Source: Pedobacter cryophilus
Lineage (GTDB): Bacteria; Bacteroidota; Bacteroidia; Sphingobacteriales; Sphingobacteriaceae
Reading direction: 5' to 3'
DNA length: 64,000 nucleotides
NCBI RefSeq assembly: GCF_005116455.1
Contig: NZ_SWBP01000004.1
Location: 62,001 to 126,000, forward strand
Part shown: positions 44,170 through 52,291 of the stretch, in pieces
How positions within the stretch are numbered: the first letter of the stretch is position 1
Layout of the letters: each line of letters opens with the position of its first letter
Program-made: the position numbers and the translations under genes
The notes under the pieces: generated by a model
Seen by the model: the letters and a program-made list of their open reading frames with translations, nothing else
The model's database searches: none
What the model was told of the DNA's origin: nothing

Positions 44170-46125
44170 CTACTTAGTTTCTTTAGTTTCTGCTTTTTTC
44201 TTAGCAGCTTTTAAAGCGTCGCCTTCCATTTTATCTTTCAATTGTGATAGAACGTCTAAGTCTCCTAAAGTAGATTTCTCTACAGAATCCTTAACTTTTT
44301 TCACTGCTGTATTGGCCGATTTTGCATCTTTCTTTTTAGCAGCTCTTTCTTCAGCAACAGCTTCAGCTTTTTCTTCTTCCCAAATACGAGCGTGAGAAAC
44401 AACTATACGCTTAGAATCTTTGTTAAATTCAATGATTTTGAATTCTGAAGTTTCTTCTGCTTTTAAAGTAGTACCGTCTTCTTTAGCTAAGTGCTTAGAT
44501 GGAACAAATCCTTCTACGCCGTAAGGTAAAGCAATAATTGCACCTTTATCTGTTACTTTAGTTACTGTTCCTTCGTGAACTGAATCTAAAGTGAAGATGG
44601 TTTCAAAAGTCTCCCAAGGATTCTCTTCTAATTGCTTGTGACCTAAGCTTAATTTACGGTTATCAACGTCTAATTCTAAAACTACAACATCTAATTCTTC
44701 ACCAACTTTAGTAAATTCATTAGGGTGGTTAATTTTCTTAGACCAAGATAAATCAGAAATATGGATTAAACCGTCAATTCCTTCTTCAATCTCTACAAAC
44801 ACACCAAAGTTAGTCATGTTCTTAACAATAGCTTTGTGCTTGCTGCCAATTGGGTAACGCTCAACTGCCTTCTCCCATGGATCTGGAGTTAATTGCTTAA
44901 TACCTAATGACATTTTACGCTCTTCTCTGTCTAAAGTTAAAACTACAGCTTCAACTTCGTCACCAACTTTCATAAACTCTTGTGGGTTACGTAAGTTTTG
45001 AGACCAAGACATTTCAGAAACGTGAATTAAACCTTCTACTCCAGGGATAATTTCTAAGAAAGCACCGTAATCTGCTACAGTTACAATCTTACCTTTTACT
45101 TTAGAACCAATACCAAGTTCGGTATCTAAAGAAGCCCAAGGATGCTCAGAAAGTTGTTTTAAACCTAATGCGATACGTTTTTTCTCGTCATCAAAATCTA
45201 AAACTACTACGTTTACTTTCTCATCTAAAGATAAAACCTCTCTTGGATGCTCAATACGTCCCCAAGAAATATCAGTGATGTGTAATAAACCGTCAACACC
45301 ACCTAAATCAATGAATACACCAAAATCAGTAATGTTTTTAACAGTTCCTTCAAGTACTTGTCCTTTTTCTAATTTAGAAACGATTTCAACTTTTTGGCTT
45401 TCCAAATCGTCTTCAATCAATACTTTGTGAGAAACTACTACGTTTTTAAATTCGTGGTTGATTTTAACAACCTTAAATTCCATTGTTTTACCAACGTAAA
45501 CATCGTAATCTCTAATAGGCTTGATGTCAATTTGAGAACCTGGTAAAAAGGCTTCAACACCAATAATATCTACAATTAAACCACCTTTAGTTCTACTCTT
45601 AACAAAACCGTTAATAATAGTATCGTTTTCTAAAGCTGCATTAATCATTTCCCATGAACGTTGAGTTTTTGCTCTCTTACGAGATAAAACTAACTGTCCA
45701 TTTTCATCTTCTCTTTGTTCTACAAAAACGTCAACTGTGTCGCCTTTTTTCAAATCGGGCATATCACGGAATTCGTTTACTGGTACTAAACCGTCAGATT
45801 TAAATCCGATGTTTAAAACCACATCTTTGCTGTTGATAGTAACTACCACACCAGAGATGATTTCTCCTTTGTTAACAGAATTGAAAGTACCAGAGTACAT
45901 TTCTTCCATTTTTTCGCGTTCTGCTTTGCTGTAATGACCAAACATTTTATCGTCTGCATCCCAGTCAAAATCTTCAGAATTTGCCTGTAGGGCTGAGGAT
46001 TTAATATCCTCAATAGATAAAGAATCAGCTTCTGACTCAAATACCTCTTTCACTTTAATTTCAGTGTCTTGAAGCTCAGCTTGTTTAGCTTGTAACTCCT
46101 TTTCTGCTACTTGTTTTTTTGCCAT
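44170..46125 (-). CDS. rpsA: 30S ribosomal protein S1
   Basis: This 651-residue RNA-binding protein helps the ribosome load mRNA. Six S1 domains are visible in sequence, the later ones very alike, with motifs such as GVFIDLGGVDGLLHITDISW, GAFLEIIPGVEGLIHVSEMSW and GVFVEIEEGIDGLIHISDLSW. An acidic N-terminal extension (1-75, EKELQAKQAELQDTE, EDFDWDADDK) precedes the first domain, and a Lys/Ala-rich tail (about 595-651) follows the last. In Bacteroidota, which seldom use Shine-Dalgarno pairing, S1 is important for initiation. Its own leader has a promoter box at 46164-46171 and an AAGGAG stretch 12 bases before the ATG. It has its own terminator. Confidence 0.97.
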   Translation of the reverse strand: MAKKQVAEKELQAKQAELQDTEIKVKEVFESEADSLSIEDIKSSALQANSEDFDWDADDKMFGHYSKAEREKMEEMYSGTFNSVNKGEIISGVVVTINSKDVVLNIGFKSDGLVPVNEFRDMPDLKKGDTVDVFVEQREDENGQLVLSRKRAKTQRSWEMINAALENDTIINGFVKSRTKGGLIVDIIGVEAFLPGSQIDIKPIRDYDVYVGKTMEFKVVKINHEFKNVVVSHKVLIEDDLESQKVEIVSKLEKGQVLEGTVKNITDFGVFIDLGGVDGLLHITDISWGRIEHPREVLSLDEKVNVVVLDFDDEKKRIALGLKQLSEHPWASLDTELGIGSKVKGKIVTVADYGAFLEIIPGVEGLIHVSEMSWSQNLRNPQEFMKVGDEVEAVVLTLDREERKMSLGIKQLTPDPWEKAVERYPIGSKHKAIVKNMTNFGVFVEIEEGIDGLIHISDLSWSKKINHPNEFTKVGEELDVVVLELDVDNRKLSLGHKQLEENPWETFETIFTLDSVHEGTVTKVTDKGAIIALPYGVEGFVPSKHLAKEDGTTLKAEETSEFKIIEFNKDSKRIVVSHARIWEEEKAEAVAEERAAKKKDAKSANTAVKKVKDSVEKSTLGDLDVLSQLKDKMEGDALKAAKKKAETKETK

Positions 46126-46163
46126 TAAATAATTTGTCTCCTTTTTTCCCGCTTTGGGGACTG

Positions 46164-46171
46164 CAAAGGTA
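46164..46171 (-). promoter_or_regulatory. Promoter -7 box (TACCTTTG) of rpsA
   Basis: TACCTTTG on the minus strand matches the Bacteroidota TAnnTTTG box, 38 bases before the ATG. No TTG is seen at the normal -33 distance, so the call rests on the -7 box. Confidence 0.55.
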
Positions 46172-46229
46172 AGAATATATATTTTGAATAAAAAGTTTTT
46201 AAATTGATTATTGTTGATTGTGAATAGGT

Positions 46230-46298
46230 TAGTAGTCAGTTATCGGTTATCCAATGTTGGTTAACAGTTATCAGTTATTGGTTGTCGGTAATCAATTT
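46230..46298. repeat. Degenerate GTTATCAGTTATCGG-type short repeat
   Basis: Units like CAGTTATCGGTTATC, GGTTAACAGTTATCAG and GTTGTCGGTAATC run through this stretch upstream of rpsA. It is related to 16488-16552, and an inverted relative lies at 46672-46713 next to the following gene. Confidence 0.75.
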
Positions 46299-46305
46299 TG
46301 TCCGA

Positions 46306-46331
46306 GCAGGGTCTCTTGTAAAGGACCCTGC
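46306..46331. repeat. Hairpin element copy 1
   Basis: GCAGGGTC (46306-46313) pairs with GACCCTGC (46324-46331) around TCTTGTAAAG. The inner CTT/AAG can also pair, leaving a bulged T. An inverted relative lies at 46612-46637 with compensating base changes. Confidence 0.7.
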
Positions 46332-46397
46332 GTAAATTTAGGTAAACTTATTTTAGGACTATATCAGTAAACTTACTTTATGAAAAGGTGCTGTAGT

Positions 46398-46485
46398 GCT
46401 ACTATTTCCCGCCAGTCCTGCTATTCGCTAAAGTTTTTGCAGGCCTGCCCTTTTACCCAAACGCAAAAAGCTACCGCTGCTATCA
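46398..46485. repeat. Degenerate GC-rich intergenic repeat, copy C
   Basis: The stretch CCCGCCAGTCCTGCTATTCG ... GCAAAAAGCTACCGCTGC with TATCAGG includes a hairpin of GTTTTTGC and GCAAAAAGC and a GCAGGCCTGC palindrome (46439-46448). It shares the AAAAAG(C/A)TACCGCTGC core with the reversed copy at 8379-8460. It has no reading frame. Confidence 0.55.
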
Positions 46486-46611
46486 GGTTTATTTAACTTA
46501 GGGTTTTGCTACTATTAATGGTAATTGATGAAGTTACTTAGATTAAAAAAAAGAGATCTTGCTTAAGCAGATATTGATTTAATCAGTACAAAATTGCTTA
46601 AAAATAATAAC

Positions 46612-46637
46612 GCAGAGTCCCTAAACGGAGACTCTGC
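46612..46637 (-). terminator. Hairpin element copy 2, probable terminator of the 46715 gene
   Basis: On the minus strand GCAGAGTC (46637-46630) pairs with GACTCTGC (46619-46612), then GTTATTATTTTT follows, giving a T-rich tail. It ends 78 bases after the stop of the large gene upstream. The same hairpin design occurs in reverse at 46306-46331. Confidence 0.6.
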
Positions 46638-46671
46638 TTGGACAGAGAAAGGATAACTTTCAATTACTCAC

Positions 46672-46713
46672 AGCAGAGAACCCACAACCGAGAACTGATA
46701 ACTCCCAACTGAA
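46672..46713. repeat. GTTATCAG-type repeat, inverted copy at a gene end
   Basis: Read on the minus strand it is GTTCAGTTGGGAGTTATCAG, then TTCTCGGTTGTGGGTTCTC. It begins two bases after the stop codon of the following gene. It is a relative of 46230-46298 in the opposite direction. Confidence 0.6.
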
Positions 46714-46714
46714 C

Positions 46715-49207
46715 TCACTTCACCTCAAAAACAGCATTAGTAACTAGCGGAATGCCATTAAAAGTTAAGCCTTCTGCTGTAATGTTAACTTTAGATTTGG
46801 TGTCTGTATTGTAAAAAGTGACTTGGGCTTCTCCATTTTCATTAGTGAAAACACTTGGTTTCCAGTAAATAGTGGTGTTTTGGTTGGGATTGCTTGTGTT
46901 TCCAGAAATAGGATTGTAAAATAAGCGTGTTTCATAATAACCATCTACCTGTTCATTAAGGGTATGAACGTTTTTACGATCTATAGCGCCAGGTTTTAAA
47001 GTTAAATAGATGATAAATACATCTCTTTCTTTACTAATTTCAGACATTTCAGATTCTGCACCTAAAGACAATTTATTGCCGCCCACTAAATGTTTAATCA
47101 CTACTTTTTCTACCTTATTCATTGGTATACTGTAATAAGTACTGTAATAATTATCCTTTACTTCTTGTGGGTCATCTGCGGTAAAGGGGAGCTCTTTTCC
47201 GTTTACAATAATTAAAGGCTGCAAGTTTTTACCAAAAAACGGAAAAACTATTCGGCTTTTGCCAGGGTCTTCTACATCTGTTTTTTCTACCGCTTGTTTA
47301 GATTTATACAAAAGGTAATGCCCTAAATTAGTGAAATCTAAATCTTTGGAGGTTACAGTAAAGCTTTCATCAGGATAACCAAAACCGCTAGCCACATCTC
47401 CAAATAAACGAGTGCTTTTATCTCCGTTTATTTTTACTTCGGCTAACTGAATGGTATCAGTAATGCTCACTTTTTTCTGATTCCTGATGGCCATTTCTTT
47501 AGCCATTTTTTGATCAAATAAAACGGTGTCTAATTGGTTTGTGACTTTATTTAAAAGGGGGATTCCTTTATACAAAGAATCTAATTGTAAAGAGCCATTC
47601 TTTTTTCCCTTATCATCTGCAGATGAAAGTTTAATAATTTGGTAGCCATAAATTTCTAATCCGTAAATATTAAAAACACCTGTAGAGTCTGTTCTGCCTG
47701 AGAATAATTTATCGCCTTTAGCATTGTTGGCAAACAAGGTGATGTTTGAATTTGGTATAGGTTTTCCAGAAAAAGTTTGGTTTACATTTCCTGATACTGT
47801 GATTCCTTTCTCGGCAACATTAGATATTTTAAGTTGCTCATCAACCAGTCGTCTCCATAAAAAATCACGCCAGCCTTGGGTCAATAAAAGTAAATTGAGT
47901 TGCTTAAATCTATCTGGGTTATTCTTATCAAAATACTGGGTAGGATTTTCTATTTTTCCTTTCAACTCAGATTCTAGTAATAAATAAGATAGGATATTCA
48001 TTTGGTTTGCAGGAATTAGCCTAGCGTCTAAAGCGGCTAAAGAAATTACTGCCGGAATGGGATTATTTTTACTATCAACAGATTTAATATTTAAAGTAAC
48101 TTTTTCTTTCGACTTATAAATTGCTTTATCTGTGGTGATGGTGATTTTTGGAGTTTCTTTTTTGTCTATATAAACCAATCGTTCACAATTTGGGCGGCCT
48201 TTGTTATCATATAATGTGATGGCCATAATGCCTTCGGGAAAATCCTTTTTAGGAATTTGTACTAAACTGAGTAAATCTTTAGCCATAAACTGAGTAGAGA
48301 AATAGGTTTTTCCTCTGGTTTTTCCAGTTAAAAGCACTTCTTTTTCACCTTCGTTAATTTGATTAATATATACATTAATTAAACTGTCTTTTTCTACTAT
48401 TCTTATGCTGTAGCCGTTGCTTAAAACTTTTGGAAGCGTGGTACTAAATTTTTGACCATTGCTGTAAACGCCAGATGCAGTATAAATTTGTGTCGCTTCT
48501 GGCTGAATTAAAAACATCCCTGATCCATTTTGGCTTGATAATTTAGCAATAGTTTCGCCACTTTTATTGGTAATTATACCTTCCACACCAATATTGTTTC
48601 CATTAGCATTTACTGCTTTAAAGGCTACAATACTAGCAGTATTCTCTAGCATGGAGCCGCCTTCTGGAAAAAACTGAATATTTTCTTTGGAGGATAGGTT
48701 AGTTTCGCTTAGGGTGGAGGAGCTTGTTTTTATCGGATTCTTCTTTTTGGTGTTGCTATCATCAGCCTTAATTTCAAAACTGCTTAATATTTTAATTTCT
48801 TTTTCAAATATAAATTGGTCGCCAAAGTTTCGCATCCAATTGGTCCATGCTCTTAAAGTATAATTCCCAGCACCAATAGAGTCTTGTAATTTAAAATCTC
48901 CGGCACCTTTTCCTTGTTCAATCCTGATAATTTTTTTGTCTACAACTTCTGCATTTTTGTTTTGTGCGGTAGAAATTAGCTCTACATATAAGGTATTGCT
49001 TGAATTTGTGAAAGAATTGTTTTGTGCATTTACCAAGAAAGCGCTAAACCACAAAGTTTCGCCACCAATGTAAACCTCACGATCTGTGTGGAGATAGGCT
49101 TTTTCAAAAAAAAGTTTAACCCCAGCAGTATTATTCGGAGCACTTTGACTTTGAACTTTTAAGTTACAAAGCAGTACTAAAAAGATAAGCGTAAATAGTT
49201 TTTTCAT
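46715..49207 (-). CDS. Exported MG2-like / carboxypeptidase-regulatory / plug-like domain protein
   Basis: This is an 830-residue exported protein (signal peptide 1-20, CNLKVQSQ). Residues about 30-150 resemble an alpha-2-macroglobulin MG2-type domain (KAYLHTDREVYIGGETLWFSA is split here: KAYLHTDREVY then IGGETLWFSAF). Near residue 465 a carboxypeptidase-regulatory-like fold follows (ITVSGNVNQTFSGKPIPNSN), and near 620-720 there is a stretch like a TonB receptor plug (IIVNGKELPF ... MNKVEKVVIKH). No barrel is present. Bacteroidota encode many such proteins, often near surface polysaccharide systems, but no function is settled. It follows the PL11 lyase gene by 30 bases and is likely cotranscribed with it. 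Confidence 0.65.
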   Translation of the reverse strand: MKKLFTLIFLVLLCNLKVQSQSAPNNTAGVKLFFEKAYLHTDREVYIGGETLWFSAFLVNAQNNSFTNSSNTLYVELISTAQNKNAEVVDKKIIRIEQGKGAGDFKLQDSIGAGNYTLRAWTNWMRNFGDQFIFEKEIKILSSFEIKADDSNTKKKNPIKTSSSTLSETNLSSKENIQFFPEGGSMLENTASIVAFKAVNANGNNIGVEGIITNKSGETIAKLSSQNGSGMFLIQPEATQIYTASGVYSNGQKFSTTLPKVLSNGYSIRIVEKDSLINVYINQINEGEKEVLLTGKTRGKTYFSTQFMAKDLLSLVQIPKKDFPEGIMAITLYDNKGRPNCERLVYIDKKETPKITITTDKAIYKSKEKVTLNIKSVDSKNNPIPAVISLAALDARLIPANQMNILSYLLLESELKGKIENPTQYFDKNNPDRFKQLNLLLLTQGWRDFLWRRLVDEQLKISNVAEKGITVSGNVNQTFSGKPIPNSNITLFANNAKGDKLFSGRTDSTGVFNIYGLEIYGYQIIKLSSADDKGKKNGSLQLDSLYKGIPLLNKVTNQLDTVLFDQKMAKEMAIRNQKKVSITDTIQLAEVKINGDKSTRLFGDVASGFGYPDESFTVTSKDLDFTNLGHYLLYKSKQAVEKTDVEDPGKSRIVFPFFGKNLQPLIIVNGKELPFTADDPQEVKDNYYSTYYSIPMNKVEKVVIKHLVGGNKLSLGAESEMSEISKERDVFIIYLTLKPGAIDRKNVHTLNEQVDGYYETRLFYNPISGNTSNPNQNTTIYWKPSVFTNENGEAQVTFYNTDTKSKVNITAEGLTFNGIPLVTNAVFEVK

Positions 49208-49237
49208 TTAATTAGCAAGATAATATGTTGTTTTGGC

Positions 49238-51391
49238 TTATTCTTTAATAATTTTAGCACTGTATGTTTTTGATTGATCGCTTACAGTTAAAATATATAA
49301 ACCGGTTTTTAAAGATTTAACATGTCCGTTTAAAAAGCTATTTAAGTAATCAATATCGCCATTTACCTCCATCATCATTTGTCCAAATGAATTGGCTAAT
49401 GCGAGTTTGAGGTTTGGGTGAGTGCTTTTAATGTCTAAACGTATAAAATCTTTTATTGGGTTGGGGTAAAAATTTAGGGTTTCTACATTTTTCTTTAAAG
49501 GGATTAAAGAAGTGCTTACTGGGCCAGCATAAGTGATATTTGGAACTGGCGGTGTTGCCATTCCTGTACCTAAAAAGAAACTTGGATTAGGCGGTTGGTT
49601 GTATGCCGAGTTTTGCCATGCAATAGCGGTTCTGTATTGCGTATCATGCATTAATGTATAAATACGTTGCGAAGTAGGGTAGGTTGTTGTAAATAATACT
49701 AAGTTTTTACTGTCCGAACTTCTAAAAATCATTTCTTCTCTCCAATCTCCTAAAATATCGGCTGATAATCCGGGATTTGATTTTGTGGAGTTATTTGAAG
49801 AAACATTGCCAAAATTATAAATAGTTAATAAACGGTCGGAAGTTTTAGTAACAGTATTCCACTTATTCATGATGGTTCCATCTAATATCTCACGACTTAA
49901 ATCTCCATCCCACCAAATACCAAAATTATATGCAGGTACTTTTGTGCTAATTGCAACTCCTTTATTAGTGTAAACATTTCCTCCTGTAGATCCCCATAAT
50001 TCATAACCAGGATATTGCGGGTCTATATCTGCGGCCATGGCTCTACCTATATCTCCGGTAGCTTGCACTCCCCAAATTAATTCTCCGGTTTTAGCTTTTC
50101 TTAAGGTTAATCCGGTTCCGCCATAAGAACTTTGATCTTCATGGCACATCCATAATTCTTGGCCTGCAATATCAGTATCCATATCACTTAAATGGAGTGC
50201 GTCACCATGTCCTTTTCTATCGGTCCATAATCCACTTCCATTATCATTTATGGCGCTTGAACCGTTAAAAATTTCGTCTTTACCATCGCCATCAACATCA
50301 CCTGTAGCCATTTGGTGGTTGCCTTGCCCAGCATAATTACTATTACCAGTAGCGTTGCTGTCAAAAATCCACCGTTGTGTTAATTGTCCGTTTCGCCAAT
50401 CCCAGGCCACTCTTACCAGTCTGGTATAATAACCTCTTCCCATAATTAAGCTAGGTCTTGCTCCATCAACGTAAGCTACGGCAGCAATAAATCTATCTAC
50501 TCGGTTTCCATAATTATCTCCCCAAGAAGAAACCGTTCCTCTAGCAGGTAAATAATTTGTGGTAGCCATAGCTTTACCAGTTTCGCCATTAAAAATGGTT
50601 AAAAACTCGGGGCCACTTAAAATATAGCCATTTGTAGTTCTGTAATCAGCCGTTGCATTACCAACAACTATACCTGTGCCGTCAATAGTTCCATCGGCTG
50701 TTTTACAGGCTATTTCGGCCTTGCCATCGCCATCTAAATCATACACCATAAATTGAGTGTAATGGGCACCTGCTCTTATGTTTTTACCTAAATCTATGCG
50801 CCATAATTTAGTTCCATTTAACTTATAGGCATCTAAATATACATTTCCGGTATAGCCGGCTAATGAATTGTCTTTGGAGTTAGAAGGGTCCCATTTTACA
50901 ATAATTTCATATTCACCATCTCCATCAACATCGCCAACACTGCAATCATTGGCGTTGTAAGTATAAACTTCACCTGTTGGTGTGGTTCCACTTGCTGGAG
51001 CTTCAATAGGAATGTTTAAAAAAGTTTGTGCCCAAACCGTTACAGGTTTAGATTCTTGTTGCTCAATTCCATTTAATACTGCCCTAACGGTATAGGTGCT
51101 GTTTGTTGAGGTGAGATCCTCATAATTTGTGGAAGTAGATATTGGTGTAGTATTTAATTTAACACCGCCTTTATAGAGGTTAAAAGTAATTTCAGAAGGG
51201 TCGGTTCCAAATAATCGCCAACTTATAAAAACTTTATTGGTGGTAGCTCTTACCGCAACTAATCCTCTGTCTAATCTTTCAACTTGCTTAGGTGTGCTTA
51301 CTACAGCATCTTGTGCGTAATTTAAATTTGGAAATAAAAAAAGTACAAGTATTAAAAATGCTTTAACGCTAACAGGTATTTTTTTATTCAT
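49238..51391 (-). CDS. Rhamnogalacturonan lyase (PL11 type) with type A T9SS sorting domain
   Basis: This 717-residue secreted enzyme is expected to cleave the pectin backbone rhamnogalacturonan I by beta-elimination. After a signal peptide (1-26, LNYAQ) comes VERLDRGLVAVRATTNKVFISWRLFG split as VERLDRGLVAV and FISWRLFG, then the eight-bladed propeller with calcium-type loops GDVDGDGEYEII, YDLDGDGKAEIA and GDVDGDGKDEIF. These features match YesW/YesX-type PL11 enzymes. The last 75 residues (NFYPNPIKDFIRLDI ... GLYILTVSDQ ... KIIKE) are a type A sorting domain, so export is by T9SS. No SusC/SusD pair is next to it, so it is not in a classical utilisation locus. Confidence 0.92.
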   Translation of the reverse strand: MNKKIPVSVKAFLILVLFLFPNLNYAQDAVVSTPKQVERLDRGLVAVRATTNKVFISWRLFGTDPSEITFNLYKGGVKLNTTPISTSTNYEDLTSTNSTYTVRAVLNGIEQQESKPVTVWAQTFLNIPIEAPASGTTPTGEVYTYNANDCSVGDVDGDGEYEIIVKWDPSNSKDNSLAGYTGNVYLDAYKLNGTKLWRIDLGKNIRAGAHYTQFMVYDLDGDGKAEIACKTADGTIDGTGIVVGNATADYRTTNGYILSGPEFLTIFNGETGKAMATTNYLPARGTVSSWGDNYGNRVDRFIAAVAYVDGARPSLIMGRGYYTRLVRVAWDWRNGQLTQRWIFDSNATGNSNYAGQGNHQMATGDVDGDGKDEIFNGSSAINDNGSGLWTDRKGHGDALHLSDMDTDIAGQELWMCHEDQSSYGGTGLTLRKAKTGELIWGVQATGDIGRAMAADIDPQYPGYELWGSTGGNVYTNKGVAISTKVPAYNFGIWWDGDLSREILDGTIMNKWNTVTKTSDRLLTIYNFGNVSSNNSTKSNPGLSADILGDWREEMIFRSSDSKNLVLFTTTYPTSQRIYTLMHDTQYRTAIAWQNSAYNQPPNPSFFLGTGMATPPVPNITYAGPVSTSLIPLKKNVETLNFYPNPIKDFIRLDIKSTHPNLKLALANSFGQMMMEVNGDIDYLNSFLNGHVKSLKTGLYILTVSDQSKTYSAKIIKE

Positions 51392-51509
51392 AAAAAGAAA
51401 ATATCAAGTTTATAATTGTGAGAAATGATCTCTGGTTTGGATAGCTATATTATAAATTTGAAGGGAAAGAAGCAACCTGTGCCATCCTGTTAAAGTTTAG
51501 CCATGTTTT

Positions 51510-51540
51510 TAATCTTGTTAGGTTAGGCAAAACAAGATTA
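51510..51540. repeat. Inverted repeat between cmk and the PL11 gene
   Basis: TAATCTTGTT (51510-51519) pairs with AACAAGATTA (51531-51540) around 11 bases. There is no T-run on either side, so it is either a weak terminator after cmk or a regulatory stem before the lyase gene. Confidence 0.4.
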
Positions 51541-51572
51541 AATCGTAATTATTTAAAAAAACAGGAAGGATT

Positions 51573-52256
51573 CTAATTGTGAGAAACTACAAATGGCTCA
51601 ATTTTACCAATGGCAAATTTTAACTGCTCTTCTTCTGTTAAATTGGTGTTATCTAAAATAATAGCGTCTTCTGCTCTTGTAAGCGGACTTTCTTCTCTTG
51701 TAGTATCTTGATAATCTCTATGAGCCAGGTTTTCAAAAATTTCTTCTAAACTTACCTCTTCGCCTTTGGCTATCAATTCTTTATATCTTCTTTCTGCTCT
51801 AATTTTTGGGTCGGCAGTCATAAACAATTTAACTTGAGCGTGAGGGAAAACAACGGTGCCAATATCTCTGCCATCCATTACCATATTTTTAGACTTTCCC
51901 ATTTTTTGCTGCTGCTTTACCATGGCTTGGCGCACTTCTTTAATAGCCGAAATTCTACTTACGTTTTCAGAAACGGGCATCTGACGAATTTCTTCAGAAA
52001 CTTCTTCTCCGTTTAATAAAATATGCGATTGGTAATCTCTGGAATGGAAATTTAAATCAATATGTTGCAGCGCATCAATAATTAAGTCGTGATTGTTAAG
52101 ATCGGTATCATTTCTTAAGAAATAGAGGGTAACCGCTCTATACATGGCGCCACTATCAACATAAATAAAGTGTAATTTTTTTGCTAATGCTTTGGCTAAA
52201 GTGCTCTTGCCACAAGAAGAGTAACCATCTATGGCTACTACAATATTTTTGCTCAT
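51573..52256 (-). CDS. cmk: Cytidylate kinase
   Basis: This 227-residue kinase phosphorylates CMP and dCMP with ATP. The P-loop is IDGYSSCGKSTLA (9-21), followed by IYVDSGAMYRAV, the GRDIGTVVFPHA segment and RAERRYKEL. All are standard for bacterial Cmk. The ATG at 52256 is chosen; a TTG nine bases earlier is also in frame. It follows porQ by about 35 bases in the same direction, an arrangement I recall as common in Bacteroidota. Confidence 0.96.
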   Translation of the reverse strand: MSKNIVVAIDGYSSCGKSTLAKALAKKLHFIYVDSGAMYRAVTLYFLRNDTDLNNHDLIIDALQHIDLNFHSRDYQSHILLNGEEVSEEIRQMPVSENVSRISAIKEVRQAMVKQQQKMGKSKNMVMDGRDIGTVVFPHAQVKLFMTADPKIRAERRYKELIAKGEEVSLEEIFENLAHRDYQDTTREESPLTRAEDAIILDNTNLTEEEQLKFAIGKIEPFVVSHN

Positions 52257-52291
52257 TGGGTTCAAAGTTACATTAAAGCTTTAAATTGACT

